Source: an uncultured Sphingomonas sp. (lineage in GTDB: Bacteria; Pseudomonadota; Alphaproteobacteria; Sphingomonadales; Sphingomonadaceae). From it: a stretch of DNA of 64,000 nt. Below the pieces are notes generated by a model. The model was not told the DNA's origin, searched no databases, and saw only the letters and a program-made list of their open reading frames with translations. The position numbers and the translations under genes are program-made. The DNA is taken from the NCBI RefSeq assembly GCF_902806265.1, contig NZ_CADCVZ010000036.1, forward strand, positions 1 through 64,000, read 5' to 3'. Positions within the stretch are counted from its first letter, which is position 1; the number at the start of each line of letters is the position of its first letter. Shown here piece after piece: positions 26,818-37,540 of the stretch.

Positions 26818-27554
26818 CCCGCTGGAAGCTAATCCTGGAGTGGGATGGCGGTCCCTTCATGGGCTGGCAGCGGCAGTACCACGGCCCCTCGGTCCAGGCG
26901 GCGCTGGAGAGGGCCGCGGCGGCAATGACGGGCGAGGAGGTGACCGCCTATGCCGCCGGCCGCACCGACGCCGGGGTGCACGCCCTCGGCATGGCCGCGC
27001 ACCTCCAACTGGCGAAGCAACTCACCCCTGACCGCCTGCGCGAGGGGCTGAACGCCCTGCTCCGCCCCGACCCGGTCGCGGTGCTGTCTGCGGAGCCCGT
27101 GGCTGACGACTGGCACGCCCGCTTCTCCTGCACCGGGCGCCGCTACCTCTACCGCATCGCCAACCGCCGCGGGCTGCTCACCCTCGACCGCGGCCGGGCC
27201 TGGCGGATCGGGCCTGAGCTCGACGTGCCCGCCATGGCAAAAGCCGCGGCGATGCTCGTCGGCCGCCACGACTTCACCACCTTCCGCTCGGTCCATTGCC
27301 AATCGGACAGCCCACTCAAGACCCTCGACCGCCTCGACGTCGAGCGCGTTGGCGATGAGGTCCACATCCACGCCGCTGCCCGCAGCTTCCTCCACCACCA
27401 GGTCCGCTCCATGATCGGCTGCCTTGCCCTCGTCGGCCGGGGCCAATGGCGGCCGGATCAGATGCGTGACGCACTGGAGGCCCGAGACCGCTCGGCGCTC
27501 GGCCTCAACGCCCCGCCCGAGGGGCTTTACTTCGTCGAGGCACTCTATCCATAA
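26814..27554 (+). CDS. truA: tRNA pseudouridine(38-40) synthase
   Basis: The 246-residue protein makes pseudouridine at positions 38-40 of the anticodon arm. The catalytic Asp is in [11 protein letters not shown] near residue 52. Other family blocks are [13 protein letters not shown] at the N-terminus, RRYLYRI and [19 protein letters not shown]. The start is GTG 26814 overlapping the fmt stop (GTGA). A downstream stem-loop at 27559 may end this two-gene unit. Length is typical. Confidence 0.96.
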   Translation: MTRWKLILEWDGGPFMGWQRQYHGPSVQAALERAAAAMTGEEVTAYAAGRTDAGVHALGMAAHLQLAKQLTPDRLREGLNALLRPDPVAVLSAEPVADDWHARFSCTGRRYLYRIANRRGLLTLDRGRAWRIGPELDVPAMAKAAAMLVGRHDFTTFRSVHCQSDSPLKTLDRLDVERVGDEVHIHAAARSFLHHQVRSMIGCLALVGRGQWRPDQMRDALEARDRSALGLNAPPEGLYFVEALYP

Positions 27555-27558
27555 GCTC

Positions 27559-27587
27559 TGCTGCACCTGCGGTTGTGCACTGCAGCA
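27559..27587. other. Hairpin between truA and panD
   Basis: TGCTGCA (27559-27565) and TGCAGCA (27581-27587) form a 7-base perfect stem. An alternative fold pairs CTGCAC with GTGCAC. No T-run follows, so it may be a weak terminator or a leader structure for panD. Confidence 0.35.
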
Positions 27588-27649
27588 CTTGATTGTCGAC
27601 GGGCGCGTCCTCACCTGATAGTTGCGGCCCTGTACGAGGAGGATAAGCC

Positions 27650-28057
27650 TTGTTTCGGACCATGCTGAAGTCGAAGATCCACCGCGCGACGGTGACTCAG
27701 GCCGACCTCCACTACGTCGGGTCCATCGCCATTGACACGGACCTGATGAACGCCGCGGACCTGCTCGAAGGCGAGCAGGTCACGATCGCCGACATCAACA
27801 ATGGCGCTCGGCTGCAGACCTACGTCATCCAAGCGCCTGCGGGCAGCGGCATAATCAGCATCAACGGCGCCGCGGCGCACCTGGTGGAGCCGGGCGATCT
27901 CGTGATCATCATGGCCTATGGCGTGCTGGAAGATGCCGAAGCGCGCGCGCTGAAGCCGCGGGTGGTGCATGTCGACCGGAACAATCGGGCGGTCGCGCTC
28001 GGCGACGATCCGGCCGAACCGGTGCCCGGCGACCCCGACCAGCGCCGCGCTGCTTAA
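27650..28057 (+). CDS. panD: Aspartate 1-decarboxylase precursor
   Basis: The 135-residue proenzyme makes beta-alanine for pantothenate and CoA. The self-cleavage site is YVGSIAID. With the TTG start at 27650 ([11 protein letters not shown]) the scissile pair is Gly24-Ser25, the same numbering as in E. coli. A strong GAGGAGGA ribosome site lies 7 bases before this TTG, so TTG is preferred over ATG 27662. Other core motifs are [19 protein letters not shown] and NGAAAHLV, with Thr and Tyr equivalents in place. The tail from [10 protein letters not shown] on is a normal family extension. Confidence 0.95.
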   Translation: MFRTMLKSKIHRATVTQADLHYVGSIAIDTDLMNAADLLEGEQVTIADINNGARLQTYVIQAPAGSGIISINGAAAHLVEPGDLVIIMAYGVLEDAEARALKPRVVHVDRNNRAVALGDDPAEPVPGDPDQRRAA

Positions 28058-28066
28058 GCGCCGGAG

Positions 28067-29032
28067 CTACTCCGCCGCGATCGCCTCATACTCGCGGGCA
28101 GCAAGATACTTCTCGGCATCGAGCGCCGCCATGCAGCCGGTGCCCGCAGCCGTGACCGCCTGACGATAGATCTTGTCGGTCACGTCACCGCACGCGAACA
28201 CCCCGTCGACGCTGGTCCGGGTGGAGCCGGTCTCGACCGCGATATAGCCTTCGTCGTCGAGCTTGAGCTTGCCGCGGAACAGCTCAGTCGCCGGCTTGTG
28301 GCCGATCGCGACGAACGCTCCATCGACGTCGATCACCTGGGTCGCGCCGGTGAGCCGGTCCTTGAGGCGTAGGCCGACCAGCGTCTCCGGCTGGCCGCCT
28401 GCTAGGAACTCGTCGACCTCATGGTTCCAGATCACGCGGATGTGCGGGTTGGCGAACAGCCGGTCCTGCAGGATCCGCTCGGCGCGGAGGCTGTCGCGGC
28501 GGTGGATCAGGGTGACGTCCTGGCTGTGGTTGGTGAGGTATAGCGCCTCCTCGACCGCGGTGTTGCCGCCGCCGATCACCGCCACCTTCTTGCCGCGATA
28601 GAAGAAGCCGTCACAGGTCGCGCAGGCGGACGCGCCCTTGCCCTTCATGTGCTCCTCGGACGGCAGCCCCAGCCACCGCGCCTGCGCGCCGGTTGCGATC
28701 ACCAGCGTTTCGGCTTGGTACACGTCGCCGCTGTCCCCGATCAGGCGAAACGGCCGACGGCTAAAGTCGACTTCGCTGATGTGGTCCCAGATAAAGCGCG
28801 TGCCGACATGCTCGGCCTGCGCCTGCATCTCCTCCATCAGCCAGGGGCCCTGGACGACGTCGCGGAAGCCGGGGTAATTCTCGACATCGGTGGTAGTGGT
28901 CAGCTGCCCGCCCGGCTGGATGCCCTGAATGACGATCGGCTGGAGGCCGGCGCGAGCGGCGTAGATGGCGGCGGTGAGGCCGGCCGGGCCGGAGCCGAGC
29001 ACCGCCAGGCGGGTGGAAACGACGTTGTTCAT
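28067..29032 (-). CDS. trxB: Thioredoxin-disulfide reductase
   Basis: The 321-residue FAD/NADPH flavoprotein keeps thioredoxin reduced. The start ATG 29032 gives MNNVVSTRLAVLGSGPAGLT with the FAD Rossmann motif GxGxxG. The redox pair is Cys137 and Cys140 in ACATCDG. The NADPH-binding GGGNTAVEEALYL follows, with the C-terminal FAD block GVFACGDVTDKIYRQAVTAA. Longer starts to 29068 add sequence without homology. The upstream metal-handling gene ends 46 bases before, on the same strand, so read-through is possible. Confidence 0.95.
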   Translation of the reverse strand: MNNVVSTRLAVLGSGPAGLTAAIYAARAGLQPIVIQGIQPGGQLTTTTDVENYPGFRDVVQGPWLMEEMQAQAEHVGTRFIWDHISEVDFSRRPFRLIGDSGDVYQAETLVIATGAQARWLGLPSEEHMKGKGASACATCDGFFYRGKKVAVIGGGNTAVEEALYLTNHSQDVTLIHRRDSLRAERILQDRLFANPHIRVIWNHEVDEFLAGGQPETLVGLRLKDRLTGATQVIDVDGAFVAIGHKPATELFRGKLKLDDEGYIAVETGSTRTSVDGVFACGDVTDKIYRQAVTAAGTGCMAALDAEKYLAAREYEAIAAE

Positions 29033-29077
29033 GGACAACCATTTGGCGGCTCCCACCCGCGCTGGCAATGGGAGCGC

Positions 29078-30502
29078 TCAGTCGATCTTGAGCCGCAGGA
29101 ATGCCATTCCGCCGATTGGGCGGGATGAGCCGTATACGTCCTGCAACCCGCCCGGCACGAAGTTGACCGCAACCAGGCCGCCCAGGCCGAGCTTCACATG
29201 ATCCGCGAGCTGGAAGTCACGGATGGCCCCAGCCGACACCTTGCCCACGCGGAACGCTCGCCCATGATCCTCTCCCTCGGTTTCGATCAGCTCGTTGTTC
29301 TCCGTGATTTCGCCGCGTCCAAACGCCGTCCACAAGCCCTTCTTGAGCAAGGTCTCAGCGACCCAAGCATCATAGCTGTGGCCTTCCGCCTTGCGGCGCC
29401 CCCAAGCCAAGGTCGACGCCCATCTTACGCCCTGTCCGATTTCCCGCGCGTACATGGCGCTCGCCGACCAGCGTGTCTGGTCGATCCCCGGCTCAAGCTG
29501 CTCCGGCTCCTTGAGGTCGGCCCAGCTCGCCTGCAGCGCCAATTCGTCCGTCGGATTCCAGCTGACGCGTGCGGCGGTGGAATCAAGCGGACCGGTCTCG
29601 ATGTTCCAGCGCCGCTGGTCGGGCTCGCGCCCGTTGAAGCGGGACAGCTCCAGCTTGAATCGGTCGAGCACCACGCCGCCAGTCAGCACGCCGAAGGTGA
29701 TGTGCTGGGAGTCGAGCCAATGGTGGCTGATTGGCGCTTCGGGCGAGTCCATGATCGACTCGCGGTGCATGTAGGCGCCCGGCCCGAATGCCGGCTCGCC
29801 GGGCAGGCCGCCGTAGAGGAAGACGCTGCTGTTCGGACCGATCGGGTGGGACACGGAGGCGGACAGCTCCATGAAGAAGTCGTGCGGATGCTGCCGGTCG
29901 ATCAGCCGGTCGCGGCCGTTCGCCGTTTCCCCGCTCGCCAGCAGCAGCGGGTAGCCGCGGCGACCCATCAGCGGGTCGGGGCTGAACCCTGCCCGGAGTT
30001 GCAGCGTGCCCTGGCCCAGCGGCCGGCGAGCCATGCCCATTACCATGCCGGACACGAAGGTCTTGTCGTCACCGCGGCGACCACCCTGCCCGCTATGGAC
30101 CAAGGTTAGGTCGGCGTGACCCATCAGGTGCCAGTCGCCCGCCGACGCCATGACGCCGCGGTGCTCGCTGTTGTCCGGCTGCCATGCCGTGCCCGACGAC
30201 TCGCGCCCTATCGGGTAGGAACCGAGAGCGCCGGTCATAGCGCCGTGGTCCGCGTGACCCGTGTCGCCAGCACCCGTTTGGGTGTGGCCCATCGTCGAAT
30301 GATCCATTTGCGAGTGGTCCATCCGCGAGTGGTCCACTTGCTGAGGAGCCGGTGGCGGATGATCCACATGTTGCTGCGCTTGCGGGGCCGGATCTGGCGC
30401 GGGTTGCGGAGCATGATGTTCGTGCTCGGCATGCTGGGCAGCAGCGGGGGAAGCGGCGAGCAGGCCCGCAAGGCCTGTCGCCAGCAGAAAGCTGGTTTTC
30501 AT
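29078..30502 (-). CDS. Exported His/Met-rich beta-barrel, probable metal-handling protein
   Basis: The 474-residue protein has a Sec signal (MKTSFLLATGLAGLLAASPA). A His/Met/Gln-rich stretch follows to about residue 85 (EHEHHAPQP, HVDHPPPAPQQVDHS, RMDHSQMDHSTMGH). This can bind copper or silver. From about residue 105 a long beta-rich region runs to the C-terminus (LMGHADLTLVHSGQGGRRGD, TAARVSWNPTDELALQASWA, FLRLKID), fitting a porin-like outer-membrane barrel. Similar proteins accompany copper-resistance genes in sphingomonads from memory. It is the third gene of a minus-strand trio with two small Cys/His-rich exported proteins. Start ATG 30502 follows GGGAGA. Confidence 0.75.
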   Translation of the reverse strand: MKTSFLLATGLAGLLAASPAAAQHAEHEHHAPQPAPDPAPQAQQHVDHPPPAPQQVDHSRMDHSQMDHSTMGHTQTGAGDTGHADHGAMTGALGSYPIGRESSGTAWQPDNSEHRGVMASAGDWHLMGHADLTLVHSGQGGRRGDDKTFVSGMVMGMARRPLGQGTLQLRAGFSPDPLMGRRGYPLLLASGETANGRDRLIDRQHPHDFFMELSASVSHPIGPNSSVFLYGGLPGEPAFGPGAYMHRESIMDSPEAPISHHWLDSQHITFGVLTGGVVLDRFKLELSRFNGREPDQRRWNIETGPLDSTAARVSWNPTDELALQASWADLKEPEQLEPGIDQTRWSASAMYAREIGQGVRWASTLAWGRRKAEGHSYDAWVAETLLKKGLWTAFGRGEITENNELIETEGEDHGRAFRVGKVSAGAIRDFQLADHVKLGLGGLVAVNFVPGGLQDVYGSSRPIGGMAFLRLKID

Positions 30503-30566
30503 CGGGTATCTCCCGCGACGCGGGGACGGCTGCCTGACAGAGGCGCCGTCCCCGCGCGCTTAGTGC

Positions 30567-30833
30567 TTAATGGCCGTGCTGGTGGTTTCCGGCATGAGCC
30601 TCGTCCGGCTTGGCCTGACTGGCGCAGCAATCGGCGCTCTTGCCCTTGCAGCAATCTGCGGACCCCGCCTTGTCCTTGCAGCAGGCCATGTCATGGCCGC
30701 TGCGCTGGGCGCCCTGATGCCCGGCGTGACCGGCCTGGCCGTGCCCGGCATGATTGGCATGGAGGTTTGCCGGGGCAGCCTGCTGCGCCGGCGCGGCCGC
30801 AGCCAGGGCAACGGTGAAGAGGATGGTGAGCAT
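30567..30833 (-). CDS. Small Cys/His-rich exported metal-binding protein
   Basis: The 88-residue protein starts at ATG 30833 behind AGGAG. After a short signal (MLTILFTVALAAAAPAQ) the mature peptide has about 12 His and three adjacent-cysteine pairs (DMACCKDK, SADCCKGKS, SADCCASQ), repeated with Lys-Asp/Lys spacers. Such CC repeats with flanking His suit soft-metal binding, with copper first choice. I do not recognise a named family. It sits between the periplasmic 103-residue protein and the His-rich barrel, in one likely transcript. A peptide with so many Cys suggests periplasmic metal buffering rather than enzymatic action. Confidence 0.72.
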   Translation of the reverse strand: MLTILFTVALAAAAPAQQAAPANLHANHAGHGQAGHAGHQGAQRSGHDMACCKDKAGSADCCKGKSADCCASQAKPDEAHAGNHQHGH

Positions 30834-30872
30834 GGTATTGAACTCCTGTGACTGAACGTGAGAGGGCGTTCT

Positions 30873-31181
30873 TCAGGAGCGGGGTGGAGGGTCCTCGGCC
30901 TCGGACTGCAGCCCAGCAAGTTGCAGAACCGTGCTGAAGCTGATTCTCTTCTCTCGGGGCGGAGTAGCGGAGCTTGCCGCTGCCGAGGCGGGCAGCGCGG
31001 CCGGTACTGCAACGCAGCACCTCGCATCGTCGGGCTGCGGCTTGATCGGGTGCTGATCGGATTGGCTCCCCATGTCGGCACAGTGGGTCTGCTTGGCGTC
31101 GACGGTCATCGCCTGCGCAGGCGCTGTGAACGGCGCAAGCGTCAGCGCAAGAAGCGACAACAGGCGAAGGATGAAGCGCAT
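30873..31181 (-). CDS. Small exported protein of the metal-handling trio
   Basis: The protein is about 102 residues with the most probable start at ATG 31181 (MRFILRLLSLLALTLAPFTA). GTG 31193 gives four more residues. After the signal, cysteines at HCADMG and ARCCVA and a His/Asp-rich loop (QSDQHPIKPQPDDARCC) are visible. The tail FSTVLQLAGLQSEAEDPPPR may be amphipathic. No named family fits. Because it opens the minus-strand gene trio and keeps two Cys sites, it is probably a periplasmic metal-binding or sensing partner. It lies 54 bases after pyrG on the same strand. Confidence 0.6.
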   Translation of the reverse strand: MRFILRLLSLLALTLAPFTAPAQAMTVDAKQTHCADMGSQSDQHPIKPQPDDARCCVAVPAALPASAAASSATPPREKRISFSTVLQLAGLQSEAEDPPPRS

Positions 31182-31235
31182 GCCTTCAAGCACATAGGCC
31201 CGCGGCGGCGAACCCGCAATCGGTGCCGACAGCGG

Positions 31236-32879
<1,644 letters not shown>

Positions 32880-32949
32880 TTAAATCCAGCGCGCGTCGGC
32901 AGGCAAGCGGATTATCCGTTTGGCGCCCAAGTTTCCGGAAGGGTGTGGC

Positions 32950-33360
32950 TTATTGAGCCAGCGGAACCGCGCCGTTATCGGCGGGCTGCTGCGAACCCGG
33001 CGCGGCGTTGTTGGGCGGCGCGGTGTTGGGGCCGGCGGGCGGCGCGGACAGCGGATTGCCGCCGGGCTCCAGCGGGCTGATCGGCGTCGCCGGAGCCACC
33101 TGGTTGGCGACCGAGGCATCCACCGACTGGGCGTCGCCCCGAGTGCCGGCGATAGCCGCCAGGGCGATGCACAACACCACGAACACCGTTCCAAGAATAG
33201 TCGTCGCACGCGTCAGGAAATCAGCCGCGCCGCGTGCCGTCATCAGTCCGGCCGAGCTGCCGCCTACCCCCAGCCCGCCACCTTCCGAGCGCTGCATCAG
33301 GATCACGGCGGCAAGCGCCAGCGCGACCAGCGTCTGGACGATCAATAGGAAGGTAAACAT
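32950..33360 (-). CDS. secG: Preprotein translocase subunit SecG
   Basis: The 136-residue SecG has two transmembrane helices (LLIVQTLVALALAAVILMQ and ATTILGTVFVVLCIALAAIA) separated by the conserved cytosolic loop RSEGGGLGVGGSSAGLMTAR. The C-terminus is a Pro/Ala/Asn-rich extension of about 55 residues, common in sphingomonads but not in E. coli. It works with SecYE in export. It is followed by pyrG, and tpiA precedes it, all on the minus strand. Confidence 0.93.
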   Translation of the reverse strand: MFTFLLIVQTLVALALAAVILMQRSEGGGLGVGGSSAGLMTARGAADFLTRATTILGTVFVVLCIALAAIAGTRGDAQSVDASVANQVAPATPISPLEPGGNPLSAPPAGPNTAPPNNAAPGSQQPADNGAVPLAQ

Positions 33361-33420
33361 CGGTGGCGACCGCTTTCTCGAAAGATCAGGTGCGGCACTT
33401 AGCGGCCAGGCGTCCTGAGT

Positions 33421-34182
33421 TCAACGTGCGGCCGCCTCCACGATCGGCAGGAAGTCCGCCGCCCTGAGGCTCGCCCCGCCGACCAGCGCACCGCCGACAT
33501 CCGGGATGGCGAAGATCTCGGCCGCGTTGGACGGCTTGACTGAGCCACCGTAGAGAATGCGCACTTGCCCGCCCGCGTCGCCGTACGCCGCGAGCAACCG
33601 CTGGCGCAACGCCCGATGCATTTCGGCGATATCTTCGGTGGTCGGGATTTTGCCCGTACCGATCGCCCAGATCGGCTCGTAAGCGATCGCCAGACTGTCA
33701 GGCACCGCTCCCGCCGCCGCCTCGCCACCCGGAAGCGAAGCGTCGAGCTGCCCGCAAACGACCTCCACCGCGCGCCCGGATCCCCGCTCGCCATCGCTCT
33801 CCCCGACGCACAGGATCACCCGCAAGTCGGAACGCAGCGCCGCCTCCGCCTTGGCGCGGACGCAGCTGTTGTCCTCCCGGTGCGCGTCGCGGCGCTCGCT
33901 GTGCCCGACGATGGTCAAGGCCGCACCCGCATCGTGCAGCATGGCCGCGCAGACGTCGCCGGTGTGGGCGCCTTGATCAGCCATGTGGATGTCCTGCGCG
34001 CCCACGGGGAAGCCGGGCACGGCTTCGGCCGCGCGATGGATCAGCGTTGCCGGCAAACACAGAGCGACCTCAACCCGGCCGTCCAAAGCGTGGGCCGCGT
34101 CAGCGATCGCCTGGACCTCCCGGAGGTCTGCCGAGGTGCCATGCATCTTCCAATTGCCCGCAACCAGCTTCGCGCTCGTCAT
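33421..34182 (-). CDS. tpiA: Triose-phosphate isomerase
   Basis: The 253-residue TIM barrel interconverts DHAP and G3P. Catalytic residues are present in AGNWKMHGT (Lys), GHSERR (His) and AYEPIWAIGTGK (Glu). The phosphate-gripping loop is LYGGSVKPSNAAEIF. The start ATG 34182 is the first in frame. The enzyme closes the lower glycolytic and Entner-Doudoroff network encoded further along this window. secG follows 60 bases downstream. Confidence 0.96.
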   Translation of the reverse strand: MTSAKLVAGNWKMHGTSADLREVQAIADAAHALDGRVEVALCLPATLIHRAAEAVPGFPVGAQDIHMADQGAHTGDVCAAMLHDAGAALTIVGHSERRDAHREDNSCVRAKAEAALRSDLRVILCVGESDGERGSGRAVEVVCGQLDASLPGGEAAAGAVPDSLAIAYEPIWAIGTGKIPTTEDIAEMHRALRQRLLAAYGDAGGQVRILYGGSVKPSNAAEIFAIPDVGGALVGGASLRAADFLPIVEAAAR

Positions 34183-34297
34183 TGCCGTTCAGTCTTCCAT
34201 CCCTTGTTCGCCACGCGCCTAGCTGGCGCTCGCCTTGATGGGAAGCCGCGGCATCCCTAAAGCACCCGCTACCCCGTCCCCGCGAGAACCATCTTCC

Positions 34298-36229
34298 ATG
34301 CTTTCGTCCGTTCGCCGCCTGTCCAAGTCCAAGGTCGGCACCGTCATCGTCGTCCTGTTCCTGCTGGCGATCCTGGCCAGCTTCGCGCTGGCCGACATCA
34401 CCAGTCTGCGGCCGGGTGGGTCCTTCTCTCAGGGCGTGCTTGCCCGGGTCGGTTCCGAGCAGGTGACGGAAGCCGAACTGTCGGACATCATGCAGCGGCA
34501 GCTTCAGCAGCTGCGCCAACAGAAGCCCGACGCGACCTATGCCGACCTCGCGCCCGAGTTCGATGCCATCGTCAATGGCCTCATTCAGGAGAGGGCCCTG
34601 AAGGCCTATGCGGAGGAGCATGGGCTGCTGCCCTCGAAAAAGCTGGTCGATGCGGAGATCGTGAAGATCCCGGGCGTGCGCGGTCTGGACGGCCGGTTCA
34701 GCGAGGCAAGCTATCAAGGCTGGCTAGCGCAGAACCGCCTGACGGACGCGCAGGTCCGCTCCGAGCTTACCACCCTGCTGCTGCAGCGGCTGGTCCTGAC
34801 CCCGTTGGCCGCGAACACCCGAGTGCCGGTCGGGGTGGCCCGCCCCTATGCCTCCATGCTGCTCGAGCAGCGCTCGGGACAGGTCGCGCTGGTGCCCACC
34901 ACCGCTTACCAAGCCGGCCCCGCGCCGACCGATGCCGAACTCCAGGCCTTCTACAACCAATATCGTGACCTTTATCTGGTCCCCGAACAGCGGGTGGTTC
35001 GCATTGCCCGGATCGGCCCGGAGCAACTTGAAAACATCGCCGCGACTGACGCAGAGATCGCCGCATACTACAATGCCAATCGCGCCAGCTACGCGGGCGG
35101 CGAAACGCGCGTGCTGAGCCGGGCTTCGGTGGCCGGCCGCAGCGCCGCCGCGCAGATTGCGGCACGGGCGAGGTCCGGGACCTTCGCCGCGGCTGCCGCT
35201 CCCGCCGGCTTCAGCGCCGCCGATGTCGCGCTCGGCGCCCAGAGCCGCGAGCAGCTTGCCGGCTTGGCGGGCGCCGAGGTTGCCGCGCAGGTGTTCGCCG
35301 CACCTGCGGGAACCGTGATCGGCCCGGTCCAGTCCAGCACGGGCTTCGACGTCATCAAGGTCGAGTCGATCAACCGTACTCCCGGCAAGACGCTCGAGCA
35401 GGCGCGAACCGAGATCTCCGGGAGGCTGTCCGCGAATAAGCGCAAGAACGCTCTCACGGACCTGGTCGCCCGGGTCGAGGAACAGCTTGCCGACGGCCGC
35501 AACTTCCAGGAGGTCGCCGCCGCCAACCGGCTGCCGGTCCTCAGCACTCCACCCGTGCTCGCCAACGGCACCTCGCCCAGCGATCCAAACTTCCGCTTGC
35601 CGGCCGAGTACGCCGCCCTTCCCACCGTCGCCTTCGACCTTGCCCCCGACGACGACCCGATAGTGGAAGAGCTGCCGGGAGAAGCGGGCTACGCGCTGGT
35701 CGCGACCGGCGATGTCACTCCGGGGGCGCCAGCGCCGCTCGCCTCCATCCGCGAACGGGTAGCAGCCGACTTCCGGACCAAGCGCGCCTTGGACCGGGCC
35801 CGAGCCGTTGCCAACCAGGTGGTCGCCAAGGCTAGCTCGGGTATGCCTCTGGCGCGCGCGTGGAGCGAAGCGGGCGCACCCGCGTCCTCCGCGCCGCGCC
35901 CCCTGCAGGTCCGGAGGCTTGAGCTGGCTGAGCTCCAAGGCCAAGTACCGGCACCGCTCCGCATGTTGTTCAGCCTTGCGCCGGGGAAGACCCGCATCGT
36001 GGCGGCTCCGAACAACGGCGGTTATTTCGTGGTCCGCTTGGAGCGGATCGTTCCCGGCGACGCCCTCAGCCAGCCCGGGCTGATCTCGCAGGTCCAAGCC
36101 GATTTCAATCGTCAGGCCGGAAGCGAGCTGGTCGCACAGTTCCTCTCGGCGGCGCAGCGCGAACTGGGTGTGCGCCGCAACGAGACGGCGATCGCCGCCG
36201 CCAAGCGGCGTTTCACCAGCGGCGGTTGA
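34298..36229 (+). CDS. PpiD-like periplasmic folding factor
   Basis: The 643-residue protein starts at ATG 34298 with one N-terminal transmembrane anchor (VGTVIVVLFLLAILASFALA). A SurA-type N-domain (about 45-230) contains FSQGVLARVGSEQVTEAELS. A PPIC-like segment with GTVIGPVQSSTGFDVIKVES and a second parvulin-like part near 370-470 follow. The C-terminal helices (QPGLISQVQADFNRQ) complete it. The prolyl-isomerase site looks weak, as in E. coli PpiD, which acts mainly as a chaperone at the Sec exit. The gene is divergent from tpiA and is followed 13 bases later by trpG. Confidence 0.88.
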   Translation: MLSSVRRLSKSKVGTVIVVLFLLAILASFALADITSLRPGGSFSQGVLARVGSEQVTEAELSDIMQRQLQQLRQQKPDATYADLAPEFDAIVNGLIQERALKAYAEEHGLLPSKKLVDAEIVKIPGVRGLDGRFSEASYQGWLAQNRLTDAQVRSELTTLLLQRLVLTPLAANTRVPVGVARPYASMLLEQRSGQVALVPTTAYQAGPAPTDAELQAFYNQYRDLYLVPEQRVVRIARIGPEQLENIAATDAEIAAYYNANRASYAGGETRVLSRASVAGRSAAAQIAARARSGTFAAAAAPAGFSAADVALGAQSREQLAGLAGAEVAAQVFAAPAGTVIGPVQSSTGFDVIKVESINRTPGKTLEQARTEISGRLSANKRKNALTDLVARVEEQLADGRNFQEVAAANRLPVLSTPPVLANGTSPSDPNFRLPAEYAALPTVAFDLAPDDDPIVEELPGEAGYALVATGDVTPGAPAPLASIRERVAADFRTKRALDRARAVANQVVAKASSGMPLARAWSEAGAPASSAPRPLQVRRLELAELQGQVPAPLRMLFSLAPGKTRIVAAPNNGGYFVVRLERIVPGDALSQPGLISQVQADFNRQAGSELVAQFLSAAQRELGVRRNETAIAAAKRRFTSGG

Positions 36230-36242
36230 GCGCGGCTCGGGC

Positions 36243-36818
36243 ATGGGCATGCCCTCCATCCTGGTCCTGGACAATCAGGACAGCTTCACCTTCACCCTGG
36301 TCGACTATCTCACGACGCTTAGCGCGAAGGTGCGGGTGGTCCGAAGCGACCAAGTGACCCTCGCGGAGGTTCTGAACAGCCCTTTCGACGGCTTCCTGAT
36401 CTCGCCCGGACCTGGTCGCCCCGACGCCGCCGGCATCTCGGTGGAACTCTCCGCGGCCTGCATCGCTGAGGCGCGTCCGCTACTCGGAGTTTGCCTCGGC
36501 CATCAGGCGATCGGGCTCGCAGTCGGCGCGGAGGTCGAGCAAGTGCCTCCGGTGCACGGCAAGACGTGCGCGGTCACCCATGACGAAAGTGGGCTGTTCG
36601 CACGTCTGCCTTCGCCGCTTAATGCCACCCGCTACCACTCGCTGGCGGTCACGGCCTACCCCAGCGCGCTGCGTCCGAATGCCTGGGCTGCGGATGGCAC
36701 CGTGCAAGGCTTTCGCCACGCCCATGCGCCGGTGCATGGGGTGCAATTCCATCCGGAAAGCGTGGCGTCGCAACACGGCCACGCGCTGCTCCGCAACTTC
36801 CTCGACCTGTGCAGTTGA
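36243..36818 (+). CDS. trpG: Anthranilate / aminodeoxychorismate synthase glutaminase subunit
   Basis: The 191-residue type-1 glutamine amidotransferase carries Cys84 (GVCLGHQ), His170 and Glu172 (VQFHPES). It opens [18 protein letters not shown] with the oxyanion motif [13 protein letters not shown]. It supplies ammonia to TrpE for tryptophan or to PabB for folate. The usual sphingomonad order is ppiD-trpE-trpG-trpD-trpC before lexA, from memory. Here trpE, trpD and trpC are not present and lexA follows directly. The gene may therefore now serve as pabA. ATG 36249 is an alternative start. The ribosome site is weak. Confidence 0.88.
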   Translation: MGMPSILVLDNQDSFTFTLVDYLTTLSAKVRVVRSDQVTLAEVLNSPFDGFLISPGPGRPDAAGISVELSAACIAEARPLLGVCLGHQAIGLAVGAEVEQVPPVHGKTCAVTHDESGLFARLPSPLNATRYHSLAVTAYPSALRPNAWAADGTVQGFRHAHAPVHGVQFHPESVASQHGHALLRNFLDLCS

Positions 36819-36832
36819 CAAGCCGCTACAAT

Positions 36833-36847
36833 GTTCTTTACACGTTC
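36833..36847. promoter_or_regulatory. LexA (SOS) box of lexA, with promoter elements
   Basis: GTTC-TTTACAC-GTTC is an exact alphaproteobacterial SOS box, 26 bases before the lexA ATG. A TTGACA (36815-36820) stands 16 bases before TTTACA (36837-36842). That could be a -35/-10 pair with the box over the -10 region, allowing autorepression. Confidence 0.8.
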
Positions 36848-36873
36848 TCCGTCTGTTCACCAGGGAGAGTGGC

Positions 36874-37539
36874 ATGCTCACGGCTAAGCAGCGCGAACTC
36901 TTGCAATTCATTCACGATCGTCTGGGCAAGAGCGGCGTGTCGCCGAGCTTCGACGAGATGCGGGAAGCGCTCGACCTCAAGAGCAAGTCGGGGGTTCACC
37001 GCTTGATCTCCGCTTTGGAGGAGCGTCAGTTCATCCGGCGGCTGCCCAACCGTGCGCGGGCGTTGGAAGTCTTGCGCATGCCCGATGCCGGCGGTGCGGT
37101 GGGTGAAGGCAAGTTGCCCGCGGCTGCGCCCCTGCGAACTGTGCGCACTCCGGCCAATGATACGATCGCCATTCCGCTCCATGGCCGCATCGCCGCGGGA
37201 ACGCCGATCGAGGCGTTGCAGGGGACTGAAGCCTTTTCGGTGCCGGCGGCATTGCTCGGCCCCGGCGAGCACTACGCGTTGGAAGTCGCGGGGGATTCTA
37301 TGGTCGAAGAAGGCATCCTCGACGGCGACTATGCGCTGATCCGCAAGATCGATGCGGCGCGCGACGGCGAGATCGTGGTCGCGCTGATCGACGATGAAGA
37401 AGCGACCCTGAAGACCTTCCGCCGCGAAGGCAGCATGATTCGGCTCGATCCCGCCAACCGCTCCTACAAGCCGCAGCGCTATGCAGAGGACCGGGTCAAG
37501 ATCCAGGGTCGCCTCGCTGGGCTGATCCGGCGTTACTGA
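36874..37539 (+). CDS. lexA: SOS repressor LexA
   Basis: The 221-residue repressor has an N-terminal winged HTH ([39 protein letters not shown]). The self-cleavage site is Ala108-Gly109 in [10 protein letters not shown]. The Ser142/Lys180 catalytic dyad lies in GDSMVEEGI and [16 protein letters not shown] gives a good ribosome site. A LexA box overlaps its promoter, so it is autoregulated, and uvrA at 20904 carries the same box. The VOC-family gene follows one base after the stop. Confidence 0.97.
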   Translation: MLTAKQRELLQFIHDRLGKSGVSPSFDEMREALDLKSKSGVHRLISALEERQFIRRLPNRARALEVLRMPDAGGAVGEGKLPAAAPLRTVRTPANDTIAIPLHGRIAAGTPIEALQGTEAFSVPAALLGPGEHYALEVAGDSMVEEGILDGDYALIRKIDAARDGEIVVALIDDEEATLKTFRREGSMIRLDPANRSYKPQRYAEDRVKIQGRLAGLIRRY

Positions 37540-37540
37540 G

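Noticed and set aside
36815-36832. TTGACA and TACAAT as a promoter pair upstream of lexA
   Set aside because: Only 6 bases separate them; a -35/-10 pair needs about 16-18. TTTACA further down fits better.
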